Source of the DNA: Seison nebaliae | Taxonomy: Eukaryota > Rotifera > Pararotatoria > Seisonacea > Seisonidae | Assembly: GCA_023231475.1 (NCBI GenBank) | Contig: JALJEE010001641.1 | Location: 1-22,989, forward strand | Direction of reading: 5' to 3' | Length of the DNA stretch: 22,989 bases | Shown here: piece by piece, positions 1 to 11,046 of the stretch | Position numbering within the stretch: position 1 is the stretch's first letter | How the letters are laid out: the number at the start of each line of letters is the position of its first letter | The notes under the pieces: generated by a model | Databases searched by the model: none | What the model was told of the DNA's origin: nothing | What the model saw: the letters and a program-made list of their open reading frames with translations, nothing else | Made by a program: the position numbers and the translations under genes

Positions 1-64
1 ATCAGTATACTACTTATATCTTCCTCTCCCATTTTCTCTCTTATAATTTTCCTTTTTAATTCCA

Positions 65-70
65 TTTATT
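65..70 (-). terminator. Candidate poly(A) signal of the lectin-like gene
   Basis: AATAAA on the minus strand, about 60 nt past the stop codon at 131, a normal distance for a 3' end. It lies just outside the part shared with the copy at 12.5 kb. Confidence 0.35.
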
Positions 71-130
71 TCTTCATCTGAATGATTAATACTTAAAAAT
101 TCATTACGACTAAATGTGAATTTGGAAATA

Positions 131-811
131 TTAAATAAGATCAACATATTTGAAATTATGCGGGTTAAATTTCTCCCCATCGATATATTCCGGCGACACT
201 TCAAAATTCTCCATCATTATTCCATTCAATTCTACGATCGTATTACGAATTAACAATCGCATATCTTGTCCATTAGTTCTCATGATTCTGAAATGATTTG
301 ACTTAACTTTTGAAATAATTGTTTCGCAAATTCCGTATAATCCAACTTTTCCTTCAGTTTGTGGGTCCATAATATTTTTTAAAGTACCAGAAAGTTGATC
401 AATTACAAGGAATGGTTCATCTAGATGATATTTTTCACCTTCTGCTAATTGACTGTCTAATATTATTGGCGTTCGGTAATTGTCCCATATCCAATAAGCA
501 TTATGCGGTCTGTAAATCACAACACCTCCAATCATAGCAAAATTATACCACCAATCTGGTGTAGGCTTATCCTGAAGAAATTCTTTGACATATTTTGTTA
601 CCATTTCTTGCTTGGCCATATTTGTCAACCAGATAAGATGCCAATTTGCACCAAAGTTTTTGCATTTTGCTTTAGCTCCAGCAAACGTCGTAGAAAGTTC
701 GGGAATTATTTTGACATTTGAAATTTCCTTGTCATCAGTAATTATAATATCTCCATTACAATAATAAATTATAATAGGAATTGTTAGAAGGCAAATGCTA
801 ATAATCTTCAT
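131..811 (-). CDS. Secreted C-type-lectin-like protein
   Basis: A single-exon reading frame of 226 residues. Residues 1-20 form a signal peptide (a lysine, then a hydrophobic stretch ending in CNG), so the product is probably secreted. A divergent C-type lectin fold follows: Cys50 in a helix-like AGAKAKC segment, WHLIWL near 57-62, a second helix at 64-80, MIGG at 93-96, AYWIWD at 105-110 (the family's WxW position), and YGICE at 159-163, which matches the usual FICE end of the fold. Cys50 and Cys162 would form the long-range disulfide; the inner pair of a classic domain and the EPN/QPD calcium motifs are absent, so sugar binding is doubtful. Residues 170-226 form a tail unlike known lectin domains, and this tail is what survives in the copy near 12.3 kb. 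The ligand is unknown. The fold call is by motif reading only. Confidence 0.65.
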   Translation of the reverse strand: MKIISICLLTIPIIIYYCNGDIIITDDKEISNVKIIPELSTTFAGAKAKCKNFGANWHLIWLTNMAKQEMVTKYVKEFLQDKPTPDWWYNFAMIGGVVIYRPHNAYWIWDNYRTPIILDSQLAEGEKYHLDEPFLVIDQLSGTLKNIMDPQTEGKVGLYGICETIISKVKSNHFRIMRTNGQDMRLLIRNTIVELNGIMMENFEVSPEYIDGEKFNPHNFKYVDLI

Positions 812-935
812 GGATATATTGAAGGAACTATGAAAAGAAGAATAAAATTAAATTCAGTTGATATTTAAAGAAATTGTGTGTTTGACCGGTTTTTGATTAT
901 CATTTTCGGGTTTCAATTGCGATATAATTAAATTG

Positions 936-946
936 CATATATATAC
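936..946 (-). promoter_or_regulatory. Candidate TATA element of the lectin-like gene
   Basis: On the minus strand this reads TATATATATG, about 125 bp upstream of the ATG at 811. It is the most TATA-like stretch in the upstream flank, but AT-rich DNA makes such matches common. The inverted copy of the locus has lost this part. Confidence 0.25.
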
Positions 947-1260
947 AAACTAATCTCATTCAATATTAATAGAACGTTACAGCAGAAATGTTGGTAGATA
1001 ACATTTCTAATCCTCCATATTCTTCCGTGTATAACTTATCTTGGTGACACTTTCTTAAGTAAGCAAATATGCAACAAATATACACCAATAAGTTTTAATA
1101 AACCTTTTCTTATCTATTTCGATGTTATATTCTTATTACAATATTATAAAATAGAATGATTACGTACAAGTATCTTAAAACACCCAATTGGATACGCGAA
1201 AACATAATTTTGAAATAATATTTTCTGCTATCCACCGGCACTTAAATCATCAACTTAAAT

Positions 1261-2269
1261 GTCTAATAATGTACAATTTATAATGTGGAATATCTTAAAA
1301 GAATCCTATTCAAGCTCTCCAACAATTGTAAGAAGGTGAAAAAAGTTTTCAAAAATATTCATCGAAAATCAATTCGATCCATAGACATTTTTCGCAATGA
1401 ACGAATATGTACCAGAATTATATATAATAATTATAATCAATATATACGATTTCTTCATTTCCAAAATGGATAAAAGTTTGACATTTATTAAAAGGGGAAC
1501 GCACCTCATATCCTCATCACTATTTATTTCATCCTTGAAAAAGAGATGAGAAACTGAGAAATGTTAGATGGAATAGGAAATAGTTGGATGAATTTCGTCC
1601 TGTAACTATAATGACTTAATAGAAGTATAATTTTCGCCGAATTCCTTTAGGAAACGCCGGACGGTCGGAAAATTTAAATTACTTTCAACAGAAGATATTT
1701 TTCTCAAAAACTTCCTTAAGAACTCCTTACTAACGAATCGACGGAATTACTAAGGGAATGATCCATAAAGTGAATGATCAAACAATCTAAGTGATTCTTT
1801 TTCTGTTTTGTTATGTAGTTGAAGTTATAAATTCTGTATATTCATTCTTCCATGTTGACTGGAAGTCTACTGAATTCTGTTCTTTCAATCAACTTGATTT
1901 GGTTGAATTTCTTTCAAAAATTGTTGAAATCTCAGTCGGTGATTTTAGTGATTCCCTCAGTCATGAGATTCCCATTGGTCTCTACATTCCCATAGTCTGA
2001 ACAAGAGAGGTATTAAACTCAAAATTTCTTGATGGACATTTTGCATCGATGGGAAAAAAGTTAAGAAAAGTATTCAAAATTACTCATCTAATCTTGTTTG
2101 AAACGAAGGATCTAGTAATGGCACATAAAAGAAAGTTATTCATCTTAATTAACTACTGCTTAATATGCTTAACAGGAAAATAAATATGCTTATATTCGAT
2201 TGATTGAATAATTATGAATAAGAAATGTTTGACAAATACCGAAAATTTTATAATTCAACTTTAGAAGAA
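1261..2269. other. Intergenic, no gene recognised
   Basis: AT-rich sequence with short open frames that resemble nothing I know. A frame at 1791-2000 has no family motif. It may include further decayed parts of the BEL/Pao element that follows, but I cannot show it. Confidence 0.4.
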
Positions 2270-3470
2270 GACATTTTAGTTTGAGAAAGCTCAAATCTCA
2301 AAAGTTTGCAAAAAAGTAATACAACCACCCTGTTCGTTGAGCACCAAAATTAACGAAGAACGACGAATAACAAGAAACGAAAGTTGTGGATATGTAGTTA
2401 GTTTACCATTCAACAGTTGCGCGAGACCTTCGGGCAATCAATTGGCAAACAGTAAATAGAATGAAAAAACAAGGAGAAAGTTGGTCGAAGGACAATTGGC
2501 TGTTCGTGGTGGAAAAATAGCAAATTGCGAACAATAGAATGTTATTAGTAAACTAAAACCCCAATTTACGGGGGCCCATTTTTCCCAATGTTCATTGTGA
2601 AAAACATTCACAAAGAAGGACTCATTGTATTCGACGTATTCGATGGAAAAAAAATTTAAATGAATATTTGAATCCGGTAGACACGAAGGTAAATAAGGTC
2701 TGGGAAATTTTAACAGGATTCCGATTAAACAATGTTGGAATAACTGCAGAGTTTGAAAAGGCTTTTTTACAAATGGGAATAATAGAAGAACGCAAGAAGT
2801 ACTTACAGTTCGTTGTACCTGCGAACGGAACGAGGAAAGAACGATACTATAAATTCAACCGATTACCGTTTGGTCGAAATTACTTCGAGATCTCTCACGA
2901 TCAGATCGTCAGATGGATCTCTTGTCAGATATAACAAACCCGGGGGCGAAGTAATTTGGACGGACTCTCAAATAGTCTGCTACTAAATAGGTATTGGATA
3001 AAGACTGGGGTCGGCAATTGTAAATTAGTTGGGAGAATATTAAAGAAGAAAGCAAAATTAGCAAGTACCTGCGGTTCTAGAATTCTAACAATATCAGGTT
3101 CTAAAAATCCAGCAGATATGCTTTCTTGATTAGAATGAACTGAAGAATAGAACGTAACTGTACTATAACGGGCCACATAGGTTGTTGAGGGCGAAGGAAT
3201 GGCGAAATTAGCAGACAAATATTAGTCAAGAATCAAAAAATGACGTCATCTTACTAGATCGTTACGACAACATTTCTAAATACTTGAAGGTAGTGAAGAT
3301 GCTGGTAGGCGTGTTAACAAAATTCACAATTATACAAAGAAAGGGACCAAGGTTGCTGCGATTGAAGGAAATTTTGGAAAACCCGTCGGATATTTATTAG
3401 GCGCACGATATTTATTACCAAACTAATCATGGTTCGGTTACTTCTATGGTATCAAAATTTAAGAGCAATT
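2270..3470 (+). mobile_element. BEL/Pao LTR-retroelement fossil (pol part)
   Basis: A decayed pol fragment on the plus strand. At 2560-2660 there is text like the start of a BEL/Pao reverse transcriptase (a VFD-type motif). The stretch 2668-2934 carries the family-typical FRLNNVGI and EKAFLQM, followed by YLQFV and RLPFG. Around 2950-3220 there is RNase H-like text (IWTDSQ), and near 3245-3350 text like the segment before the integrase. Gag, protease and integrase core were not recognised. The element is heavily broken, probably ten or more times, so it looks old. A 120-bp repeat that may be LTR material follows at 3495. Confidence 0.7.
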
Positions 3471-3494
3471 TAATTTTTTTTTTATTATAAAACC

Positions 3495-3614
3495 AAATCC
3501 CCACGGGGTAAATGAAGAAGAAAATAAGATAACTCACTAGGTGAATCATCAGAAATAAATGATTTGGCTTGATCTATTCTTGAAAGCAACAAATCAGGCA
3601 CATGAAATAATATG
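3495..3614 (+). repeat. Direct repeat copy A, possible LTR end
   Basis: These 120 bases match 14989-15108 in the same orientation, with nine differences by my count and no gaps (about 92% identity). It lies just downstream of the BEL/Pao pol fossil, where a 3' LTR would be. Copy B is followed by a sequence like a BEL primer-binding region, which supports an LTR 3' end. I do not see the LTR start. Confidence 0.6.
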
Positions 3615-4190
3615 TTAAAATTTGACAGTAGAATTCGGAAATCATTTATGGTATTAGGAGTAGTTAAAGATTGTAGGTCCTACAATTAAAGGGGATTTGC
3701 CAGTTGGTGATTTTGCCAGTCGATTTTTTTCAACTTTTTTAAAAACTTCTCTTTATCGTCAAAAATATTTAACGTAAGATGTTCAATTTGGCATCTTTAG
3801 AAAGAGCTTGAAATGCTCTACAAGATAGTACTATGCTACTTTCATTAATTTTAGTAATTTATTTAAAATATGGGACATTTCTTCCTAGAAAAATCAAAAA
3901 AAATCGACTTTTCGAAAAATTGTAAATTCAAACCTAAATACATGGTCTTTATATTTGTCCAATTACATTGATTTTTCTTTTAAAATCTATATCTCATCCT
4001 TCTCATGTTGTTAAAAAAAAATTACCCAAAACGATCACTTTTAAGAATTAGGACAAAATAACTTAAGTACATTTCAGATATTTTTTTGAAAAAAGGACTA
4101 ATGGAATGTATTAAAAAGGGAAAAAAATATCTATATAAAAAAACAAAAAAGTAAAAAATGAAAATAAAACAAAATTATTCTTTACATTTC
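3615..4190. other. AT-rich stretch, possibly the 3' end of the MULE element
   Basis: No gene is visible. Near 3693-3730 the motif GCCAGTTGGTGATTTT is followed closely by GCCAGTCGATTTTTTT, a repeated arrangement that could be the terminal part of the Mutator-like element whose coding end lies at 4191. No matching inverted terminus is present in the window. The rest is A/T runs. Confidence 0.3.
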
Positions 4191-4510
4191 CTAATCTTTA
4201 CAGAATTCGACGGCGTTTTCTTTTTGATATTTTTCTATTTTTTCTAAAATTGTTAAGGACGACGATGATGATATTGATGAATAATCTTGAGCTAATTTAA
4301 TTTGGATTATGGTGAATTGTTTCTTGATCGATTGTAAAAAACTGAAAACGTCTGGGGTACTTTCTCCAAATGTTGAAGCAAACCCGTTATGGTTTGCTTC
4401 AGATAAATTATTTGTCAGGAGCAAATTCGATATAATTCGTTCATAATTGCTCCAAATTTTGATTCCATATCTTGGTGGATCATATCTTGTAAGTAAATTT
4501 AATTCGGAAG
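4191..4510 (-). mobile_element. MULE (Mutator-like) transposase, C-terminal fragment
   Basis: The minus-strand frame ending at 4191 contains a pattern typical of the C-terminal part of animal MULE transposases: PPRYGIKIWSNYERI, then a short LLLTNN with NHNGFASTFG, then PDVFSFLQSIKKQ. In that family the equivalent text (W-N-YER, TNN-E-WH, F---FG, P-IW-FI) follows the DDE core. The N-terminal, zinc-finger and catalytic parts are missing, because the homology stops near 4510, where serpin sequence begins on the other strand. The open frame runs on to 4625, but that extension is antisense to the serpin and I do not count it. This is a 5'-truncated, inactive copy of a DNA transposon. Confidence 0.6.
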
Positions 4511-4533
4511 TTTTCTGTCTGATTTTGAAGAGA

Positions 4534-4931
4534 ATGCCACTTATGAAAGGTGATGTAATAATCCCTAAATTCAAAATCGAAACTTCGAAATCTGTTCGTA
4601 ATTTTTTATTTATTATTTCTAACAATATATATTGTCTTTTTCAGATGGTGGACAATTTCAAAAAACTCGGCGTTTCAAGTTGTTTTAATGATGAATCCGA
4701 TTTTACTGGGAACTAAATGAATCCGCGAAATATCAAGAACTTTTTATTTCTGAAATTTTTCACAAAGCTGCGGCAGTAACATATATGGGAATAACAAGAA
4801 ACTGTCGGGAGATAACACCTGAAATCATTGAAATAATTTGTGATCGTCCATTCCATTATTTCATTTACGATGAAGTGCCCAAAATGATTCTTTTTGCCGG
4901 TTTTTTCGCAAATCCTCCGGCATTTAATTAG
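4534..4931 (+). pseudogene. Serpin, C-terminal part, frameshifted
   Basis: Serpin signatures appear in order: KGDVIIPKFKIETS (strand text like LPKFKxE), then a 51-bp intron at 4594-4644, MVDNFKKLGVSSCFNDESDFTG (like LGI-DAF---ADFSG), LFISEIFHKAAAV (the HKA motif), and DRPFHYFI...MILFAGFFANP (like DHPFLFFI...ILFMGRV-NP), with a stop at 4929. The reading frame shifts between 4711 and 4716, consistent with one lost base, so this copy cannot be translated straight through. The reactive-centre loop is short and lacks the alanine-rich hinge of inhibitory serpins, so even the ancestor may not have inhibited proteases. Upstream exons are missing; the MULE fragment lies where they should be. A sequencing error at the shift cannot be excluded. 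Confidence 0.75.
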
Positions 4932-5275
4932 AATTCTTCGGATGTACACCAAAGAGGTGAATTAGATATTATTAGTTTATTAGAATAATAATATTTTATA
5001 AATTATCTAAAAAATAAATTTATTTATAATAAAATTTATAAATATTTTAATGAGTATTTATTATTATGCAGTTTTTAATATATATAAACCATATTATGTT
5101 TGAGAAAAACCAGTATTTGAAATATTTAAACAATTAAAATTTATATTTTCATACTATACTTAATTTTTATTATTCACTTAATTATAATAGAATAATGATG
5201 AAAAAACTGAAAGAAAATGATTGTTTTCAGAGAAAAGAATATTTTAGTTAGAACAACAATTCGATAAAAGAAAAT
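4932..5275. other. Very AT-rich spacer
   Basis: No gene is seen. The 4985-5180 stretch is almost all A and T. Confidence 0.5.
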
Positions 5276-5764
5276 ATGGATTCATTACTATTTTGCATTT
5301 TCCCTCAAGAGTTTGTAACGAAGTGTACTCAAGTTTTTATCCATTCATTCATATATTTTGGGATGATTGATGTGCCTTATGAGTGCGAAGGACATTGGTT
5401 CCGAACTTATTTCTCTCCAGAGTATTACGATGAAACATGTACGGATAATGTAGTGAGTGATTATCTAACCACTTTGTGTTGGTTAACTTATGGGATTAAT
5501 CTAATTTTCTGGTATTGTCTATGGTGTCTAGTATGGAAATACAAATACATTTTCGAACATAATGAAACTGAACCGCCTCAAATCATTCCACAGAGAAGAC
5601 GAAAGAGTCAGAGGAAATTTACCGATTCGACCACTTGTACAACACCTTCAATTTTCCGACAGTCTCACAATCGCTCCTCTAACAATTCACTCAATATTTG
5701 CATGGCAAGTTCATTTGAGAAATGTTGCGTGGAAAAACTCAAATCTTCCTTCGTCACATGTTAA
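5276..5764 (+). CDS. Small membrane protein of unknown family
   Basis: A 162-residue frame with a stop codon shortly upstream of the ATG. A hydrophobic N-terminal stretch (residues 4-30) could be a signal anchor. Residues 31-63 form an acidic, aromatic-rich loop with Cys37 and Cys55. Residues 64-88 are a strong membrane span rich in Trp, Leu and Cys. A basic cluster (PQRRRKSQRK, 105-114) follows, and its positive charge suggests the C-terminus is cytosolic. The tail is Ser/Thr/Asn-rich and ends in Cys. I do not recognise the family. It could be a complete small gene or the last exon of a larger membrane protein whose upstream exons I cannot find. Confidence 0.4.
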   Translation: MDSLLFCIFPQEFVTKCTQVFIHSFIYFGMIDVPYECEGHWFRTYFSPEYYDETCTDNVVSDYLTTLCWLTYGINLIFWYCLWCLVWKYKYIFEHNETEPPQIIPQRRRKSQRKFTDSTTCTTPSIFRQSHNRSSNNSLNICMASSFEKCCVEKLKSSFVTC

Positions 5765-6892
5765 GTACTCATCACTAGAGTTGTTTATTATTTGATGATA
5801 TTAAAACGAATTAGGTTAATTGAATTAACATTTATTTAGAAAATAGGTCCAATTGAAATACTATATATTTTCTGTTAGTTAATCTTTCTTAAATTTAACA
5901 ATTTTAACAGTTTAATTGAAAAGAACGAAATAATTTATTCATTTAAAACATGGATAATTATTGACTGTATAGACAAAATGTTTTGGCAGAAGATTGATTG
6001 GAGATAGATTGATTTTGTGATGATTGAAATTTAAATGGACGAAAATAAGTTAATTAAAATGAGGAGAGAAGCTTAAAGTTAAACGATTAATCATTTGTAG
6101 GTGAAAGGAGAATATTGGTGTATTATAAGTTCGTATAAAATATTTGGTTAGTCTCTATTGATAATTTTAATAATTGAATTATTTCTAATTTATTTCAACT
6201 ATAATTGTTTATCATAATAATAATTATATTGGAAGATTATAAACTATATCGTTTTCCTTCTTTACTTATTATCTACGTGTGCAATTACATGTCTTCGACT
6301 TTCTCACCAAGCTGCATTCTCTTAATGCATTTCTCATTTGATATTTAGACTCTTGAATGTGAAGCAAATTGTTTATGCAATTGATAACATACATCTTTGT
6401 TTACGTATCCATGTCTCAAAAATAAGTGTACGTGTGTTGATGTGTATGTGTGTGTTCGATTGCTTGCATCTATGTCTATGTGGGCAATTAATATTTGTGG
6501 AGAGATGAAAGAAGAATGTGTTATGAAAATAAGTTGGAGGAAGCTGCGAACGCCTTATCACAAAAGACAGAAAATTCTAATTATATTTCACATGTGAGAG
6601 AGGAGGAGGAGGATGAGTATAAAAGTCAATGAACAGTCTAAAATTAATTTATAATTTAACGAATTGGTCGTGAGAAAAAACTGAATTTTTCATTTATCTT
6701 TTCCTTTCTAATTAGAGTTGGAGTGATATCCGTCTTGTCCACTAAAAATGTCAATATCTTAATGAATTCATCTACTCTTCCATCGCTCCTCCAAGATATG
6801 TTATTTGAACAATATTTTATTTATGATTGAATTAAGACAATTTACCCAACACATTAATTTCATTCCACAAGAAATTGTTTTGTGGAGGGAGA
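5765..6892. other. Intergenic and 5' flank of the kinase gene
   Basis: No gene is seen. Contents include a GT-rich run (6425-6460), a purine-rich GAG/GGA run (6590-6615) and a TATAAAAG. Short open frames on both strands here have no recognisable content. Confidence 0.5.
6618..6625 (+). promoter_or_regulatory. Candidate TATA box of the MAP4K3-like gene
   Basis: TATAAAAG sits 268 bp upstream of the ATG at 6893, directly after a GAG-rich purine run. If used, transcription would start near 6650 with a 5' UTR of about 240 bases. The position is plausible but unproven. Confidence 0.35.
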
Positions 6893-9800
6893 ATGCCCGA
6901 AAATCCCAAACAATCAGCACTCCAAATCGCTTATAATTCGGCGGATGAATTAGGCATTCTACAAAGTGATTTAACTAACGATTATGATATTATATCGAAA
7001 GTTGGTGGCGGCACATATGGTGACGTGTTCAAAGCGGAAGAAAAGAAAACGGGAAAATTGATCGCCATTAAATCCATCAAACTCGAACCCACTGATGATT
7101 TCTCAGTGATTCATCAAGAAGTTGTAATGATGAAGAATTGTGATCATGAGAATATCGTCGGATATTATGCGACATATTTAAGAAAGGAAAAATTTTTGAT
7201 TTGTATGGAATTTTGTGGTGGGGGATCGATGCAGGATATTTATCATATTATCGGGCCGTTGAATGAGAATCAGATTGCTTATGTCATACGAGAATGTTTG
7301 AAAGGTATTAAATATCTTCATGACCATCAAAAAATCCATCGAGATATCAAAGGTGCCAACGTTCTTTTAACTAATGACGGTCATGTAAAATTGGCTGATT
7401 TCGGTGTTTCTGCTCATATTACCAATACGATCAATAAACGTAAATCATTTATTGGCACTCCATATTGGATGGCACCAGAAGTGGCTGCTGTTGAACGGAA
7501 AGGTGGTTATAATCATATGTGTGACATTTGGGCGATTGGTATAACGGCAATAGAATTCGCTGAATTGAAACCGCCACTCTTCGATTTGCAACCGATGAAA
7601 GCTTTATTGATTATGAGTCGTTCAAATTATAAATCGCCACAATTGAGAGATAAAAATCGATGGTCTTTACCATTCCAATCATTTATAAAAAATTCTTTAA
7701 TAAAAAATCCGAAGAAACGATCCAATTCTGATAAATTGCTATTACATATTTTCATTAAATTACGAGCGAAATTAGATCATCAAATCGGAAGTGAATTATT
7801 ACGAATGGCCAACGATCCCAATTATTTGAGAACGGTACGAAACGAACCCGAACAATTATTATCTGTTCGATTTAATAAAGAAATGACACAATATACATCA
7901 GGTGATGATCGGACGTTAAAGAAGGAAATGAAGTTGATGGATGATAGAAAGTTTTTATTAAGAATTTTGACACCAAAACAAACCGTTTCCACCACTCAAA
8001 TTTCTCATAATCATCATCAATCCATTCAATCATCATCGTCGTCGTCATCGGGAGGAGGAATTTGTGAAAATAAAAATGATCATATCTTAACGGAGACTAA
8101 CGAGTTGAACAATTCACGATTATCAGATAATCCGGATAATCAACCGTCAAAGATGATTACTCGAAGTAATGACGAAAAGAATGATCAGAATCGGAAAAAT
8201 CGAATGGAGAATATACAAAATTTATTATCATCGAAAATGCAAAATATGAAATCGAAATTGTTTGATCATAAAATTTTGAATGATTATCATTTATCGAAAA
8301 TCGATGAATCGAACGGAGATATCGATGATCATGAAATTGTAATGGATTCTGATGAAGACGAAGATGAGGAGGAAGATTATGTGGACGAAGATGGTAATAA
8401 GAAGAAGATTAAAGAGAATTCGACTAATTCATCATTTCAAAAAATAATGAAAGAGAAACGTTTAGTACCGAAGAGAATTGTTAATCGATTAAAACCGAAA
8501 CTTCGATTGAGATCGATCAATGAGAGCGAATCGAATGACGAGAAATTTCAAGAAGAATCGAATACTTTAAAAAATGGAAAATTTCTTCCGTCAGGAAAAC
8601 CGTCATCAAACAACGAATATGATTGTTCGATCAATGTTCGAGATGATGGATTATGTGGGAAACGATGTGATGTCGTACAAAATGAAAAAAGAATTCTCAC
8701 TATGAGTGATATCGAATCAGATGATGATACTTGTTCAACTTTAGCATTTCAACAACAACAACGACAGAATGTTGATATTGAAGAGAAATTTGTTGAATTG
8801 TCATTGAACAATAATGGAACGGTGAAAGCTGATATGAATTTGGAGAAGATGAAAAATGAGAAGATAACGGAAAATAAGACGATGTCACCATCGACTTGTA
8901 ATGGAATACCACCCACACCTCAAGTGCTGATGGGTGCATGTTTCACGAAAATATTCGATGAGTGTCCATTACGTGTAAATTGTGCAATTTCGTGGATCCA
9001 TCCAACAATACGAGATCAACTCATCATTTTTGGATGTGACGAAGGAATTTATATTCTCAACTTAAATAAATTACACGAGAATTCTCTCGAATGTTTATTA
9101 CCCAAATCCACTTATTGGATGCATATGATCGTCGATCAATCAGTTCTCATTACTTTATCTGGACGTAATAGATGTCTCTATAAACATGATATGATTCTAT
9201 TATATGAACAACATCTTCATTCATTCGGACTCAATTCATCTCAATCGACTTCACATAATTTAATGCATAAATCTTTACCACTCGCATTACTCTCATCGGA
9301 CAATAAAGTTATAAAAGCATTAAGTAAAAGGTTCGTTTTATTAAATAATAATGACATATTTAAAAATTTATAATTTTTTTATTCCAATTCTAGATTGAAT
9401 TCATCAAATCCAACCCAGAAAATTTCAATTCAATCTTATAATAAATTTCATAATTCGATCGATAAATCATCAAATCTTTCTCTCAAACATGTCCGACGTT
9501 GCTGTGTTGCTCGACATCCTATCAATTGTCATAAATATTTATGTGCTGTAACTAACAATTGTTTCTTCCTTCTCCAATGGTACGATATGGCGAAGACGTT
9601 TCTTCCATTAAAAGTTCGTTTTTCAAATTCAATTTTCAAAATTTTCATTCTCATGTTTTGTAGCAAATAGCTTGCGATGAACGAATAGATGCAGATGATT
9701 TTAACATTTTCGAAGCGTTAATCTCAAGAAGAGAACCATATCCGTTCATTTGTTTGGGATTGTCTCAATCAAACGATCGATCTCAATTGAAATTGATCAA

Positions 9801-11046
9801 TTTTTATTTTAATGCATCTGATGAGAATGATGATTATGAAGAGAATGAGAATGAATCGACTGTATTATCGTTAGAACAATCATCATTCAATCAAGGAAAT
9901 TATGTGAAGGAATATTCTCGATTAAATCGATCCGATTCCTCCGTCTCCGATAGTTGGCGAATTGTTCGTGTTGTTCATTTGTCACAACTCGAAATGGATC
10001 TTTTGCTCGTCGCTTATGAACGTTAAATATTTCATCATTTAATAATTTAATTTAATTATTCAAATTAAATTCCTTTTTTAGAATGGGTCCAATTTATCAA
10101 TATTGATGGAACTCCGATACGTCGAACGGAATATCGAGTACCGATCTTACAATTCGAATTTCCGATTGATACCATCGTTCCCTTATCTGATAGTGTATTA
10201 GCATTCCACGATTATGGTATGCAAGGCAAATCATTTAAGAACGGTGAAATTACACAAGATATTTTAGATCCTTCCCAAGAACATCGTGTCCTTGGAAAAG
10301 ACAAAGCAATAGTTTTACAGAAACAACGACAAATAAACACGTTCGAAACGAGTTTTGAGGAGTCGTGTCCAGTTAATCTCTACATCGTAACTGGTCATCG
10401 TGATACATTGGAGGAATTGGATAATTCAAATCGTTCCTCAACTCAAATTAAACTTCCAATAAATTTAAATAAAACTTCAGAAACGACTCCAATCGAAGAT
10501 ATGCCAAAACCCTTACGACTTTTAAGCGAACAATCTTTACCATTAAACGATGAGAAAACGGTAAAAATATCAAATTCATTGAAATTTATCGATCTAAACC
10601 AAACAGAGAATTATCTGAATAATAATGAAATTGATCACGTATCAGATAAATACGATACGATTTATTTTAACACAGAAATATCTAATGAAAATAATAAAAC
10701 AACAACAACAACAAAACTTTCACCCACTATTTCATTTAATAATCATGAAAAATCGCATTTACCGGTATCGGCTGAAAAACCAGTTGCTGATAATCGACCG
10801 AACCGTCCACCTAAACGTCCACCACCACCACGAACAACAATCCATGGTGAGAGGAAGAGTGTGGTTATTGATACAATTAAATTAAATAACAATATGTCTT
10901 CCTCCTCATATGCTCCTACCATTCTCCCTTATGATTTAATTTCTGAACACTCAATTCAACAAAGTCATAACGAATTAAGAAACAAATTAGCCAATTTCCG
11001 TCGGGTTCTCCGTGAACCATTAATTGATAATTCGAGTCGTATATAA
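6893..11046 (+). CDS. hppy: MAP4K3/happyhour-type GCK-I kinase
   Basis: Model: exons 6893-9330, 9394-9613, 9664-10021 and 10082-11046, giving 1326 aa with all phases fitting. The ATG at 6893 is the first in frame. The kinase domain spans about residues 30-295 and is complete: GGGTYGDV (38-45), Lys60, Glu76, HRD (149-151), Asn156, DFG (169-171), APE (194-196), and KRKSFIGTPYWM with activation-loop Ser185, as in MAP4K3. A long polar linker follows, with a DEDEDEEEDYVDED run. The citron-homology (CNH) domain runs from about 680 to 1112 (MHMIVDQSVLITLSG, HKYLCAV, DSVLAF, HGMQGK-like, NLYIVTGH). It is interrupted by an acidic, Ser-rich insert at the end of exon 3. Family members act upstream of JNK and in amino-acid sensing to TORC1; Drosophila happyhour is the closest concept. 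A tail of about 214 aa beyond the CNH carries RPPKRPPPP (near 1248). Human MAP4K3 is roughly 900 aa, so this one is enlarged. Confidence 0.95.

Larger units (their letters stand above)
80..1260 (-). repeat. Left arm of an inverted duplication of the lectin locus
   Basis: The reverse complement of roughly 985-1260 matches 11950-12200, and that of roughly 80-355 matches 12235-12525. Within the coding tail only five residues differ over about 57. The block covers the 3' flank, the coding region and more than 400 bp of 5' flank, so the copy was made through DNA and not from mRNA. Apart from the gene itself, I see no coding content in 812-1260. Confidence 0.75.

Noticed and set aside
1791-2000. 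69-codon plus-strand frame
   Set aside because: No family signature, no neighbouring exon; AT-rich chance frame.
2925-3218. 97-codon minus-strand open frame
   Set aside because: The plus strand here resembles BEL/Pao RNase H text; the antisense frame has no motif.
4511-4625. N-terminal extension of the MULE frame on the minus strand
   Set aside because: It is antisense to serpin sequence and its intron, so the open frame there is chance.
6373-6597. Overlapping frames around the GT-rich run
   Set aside because: Composition of the GT/CA run produces open frames on both strands; neither has a domain.
8700-8939. Minus-strand open frame within the kinase gene
   Set aside because: It is antisense to the coding exon and has no independent motif.
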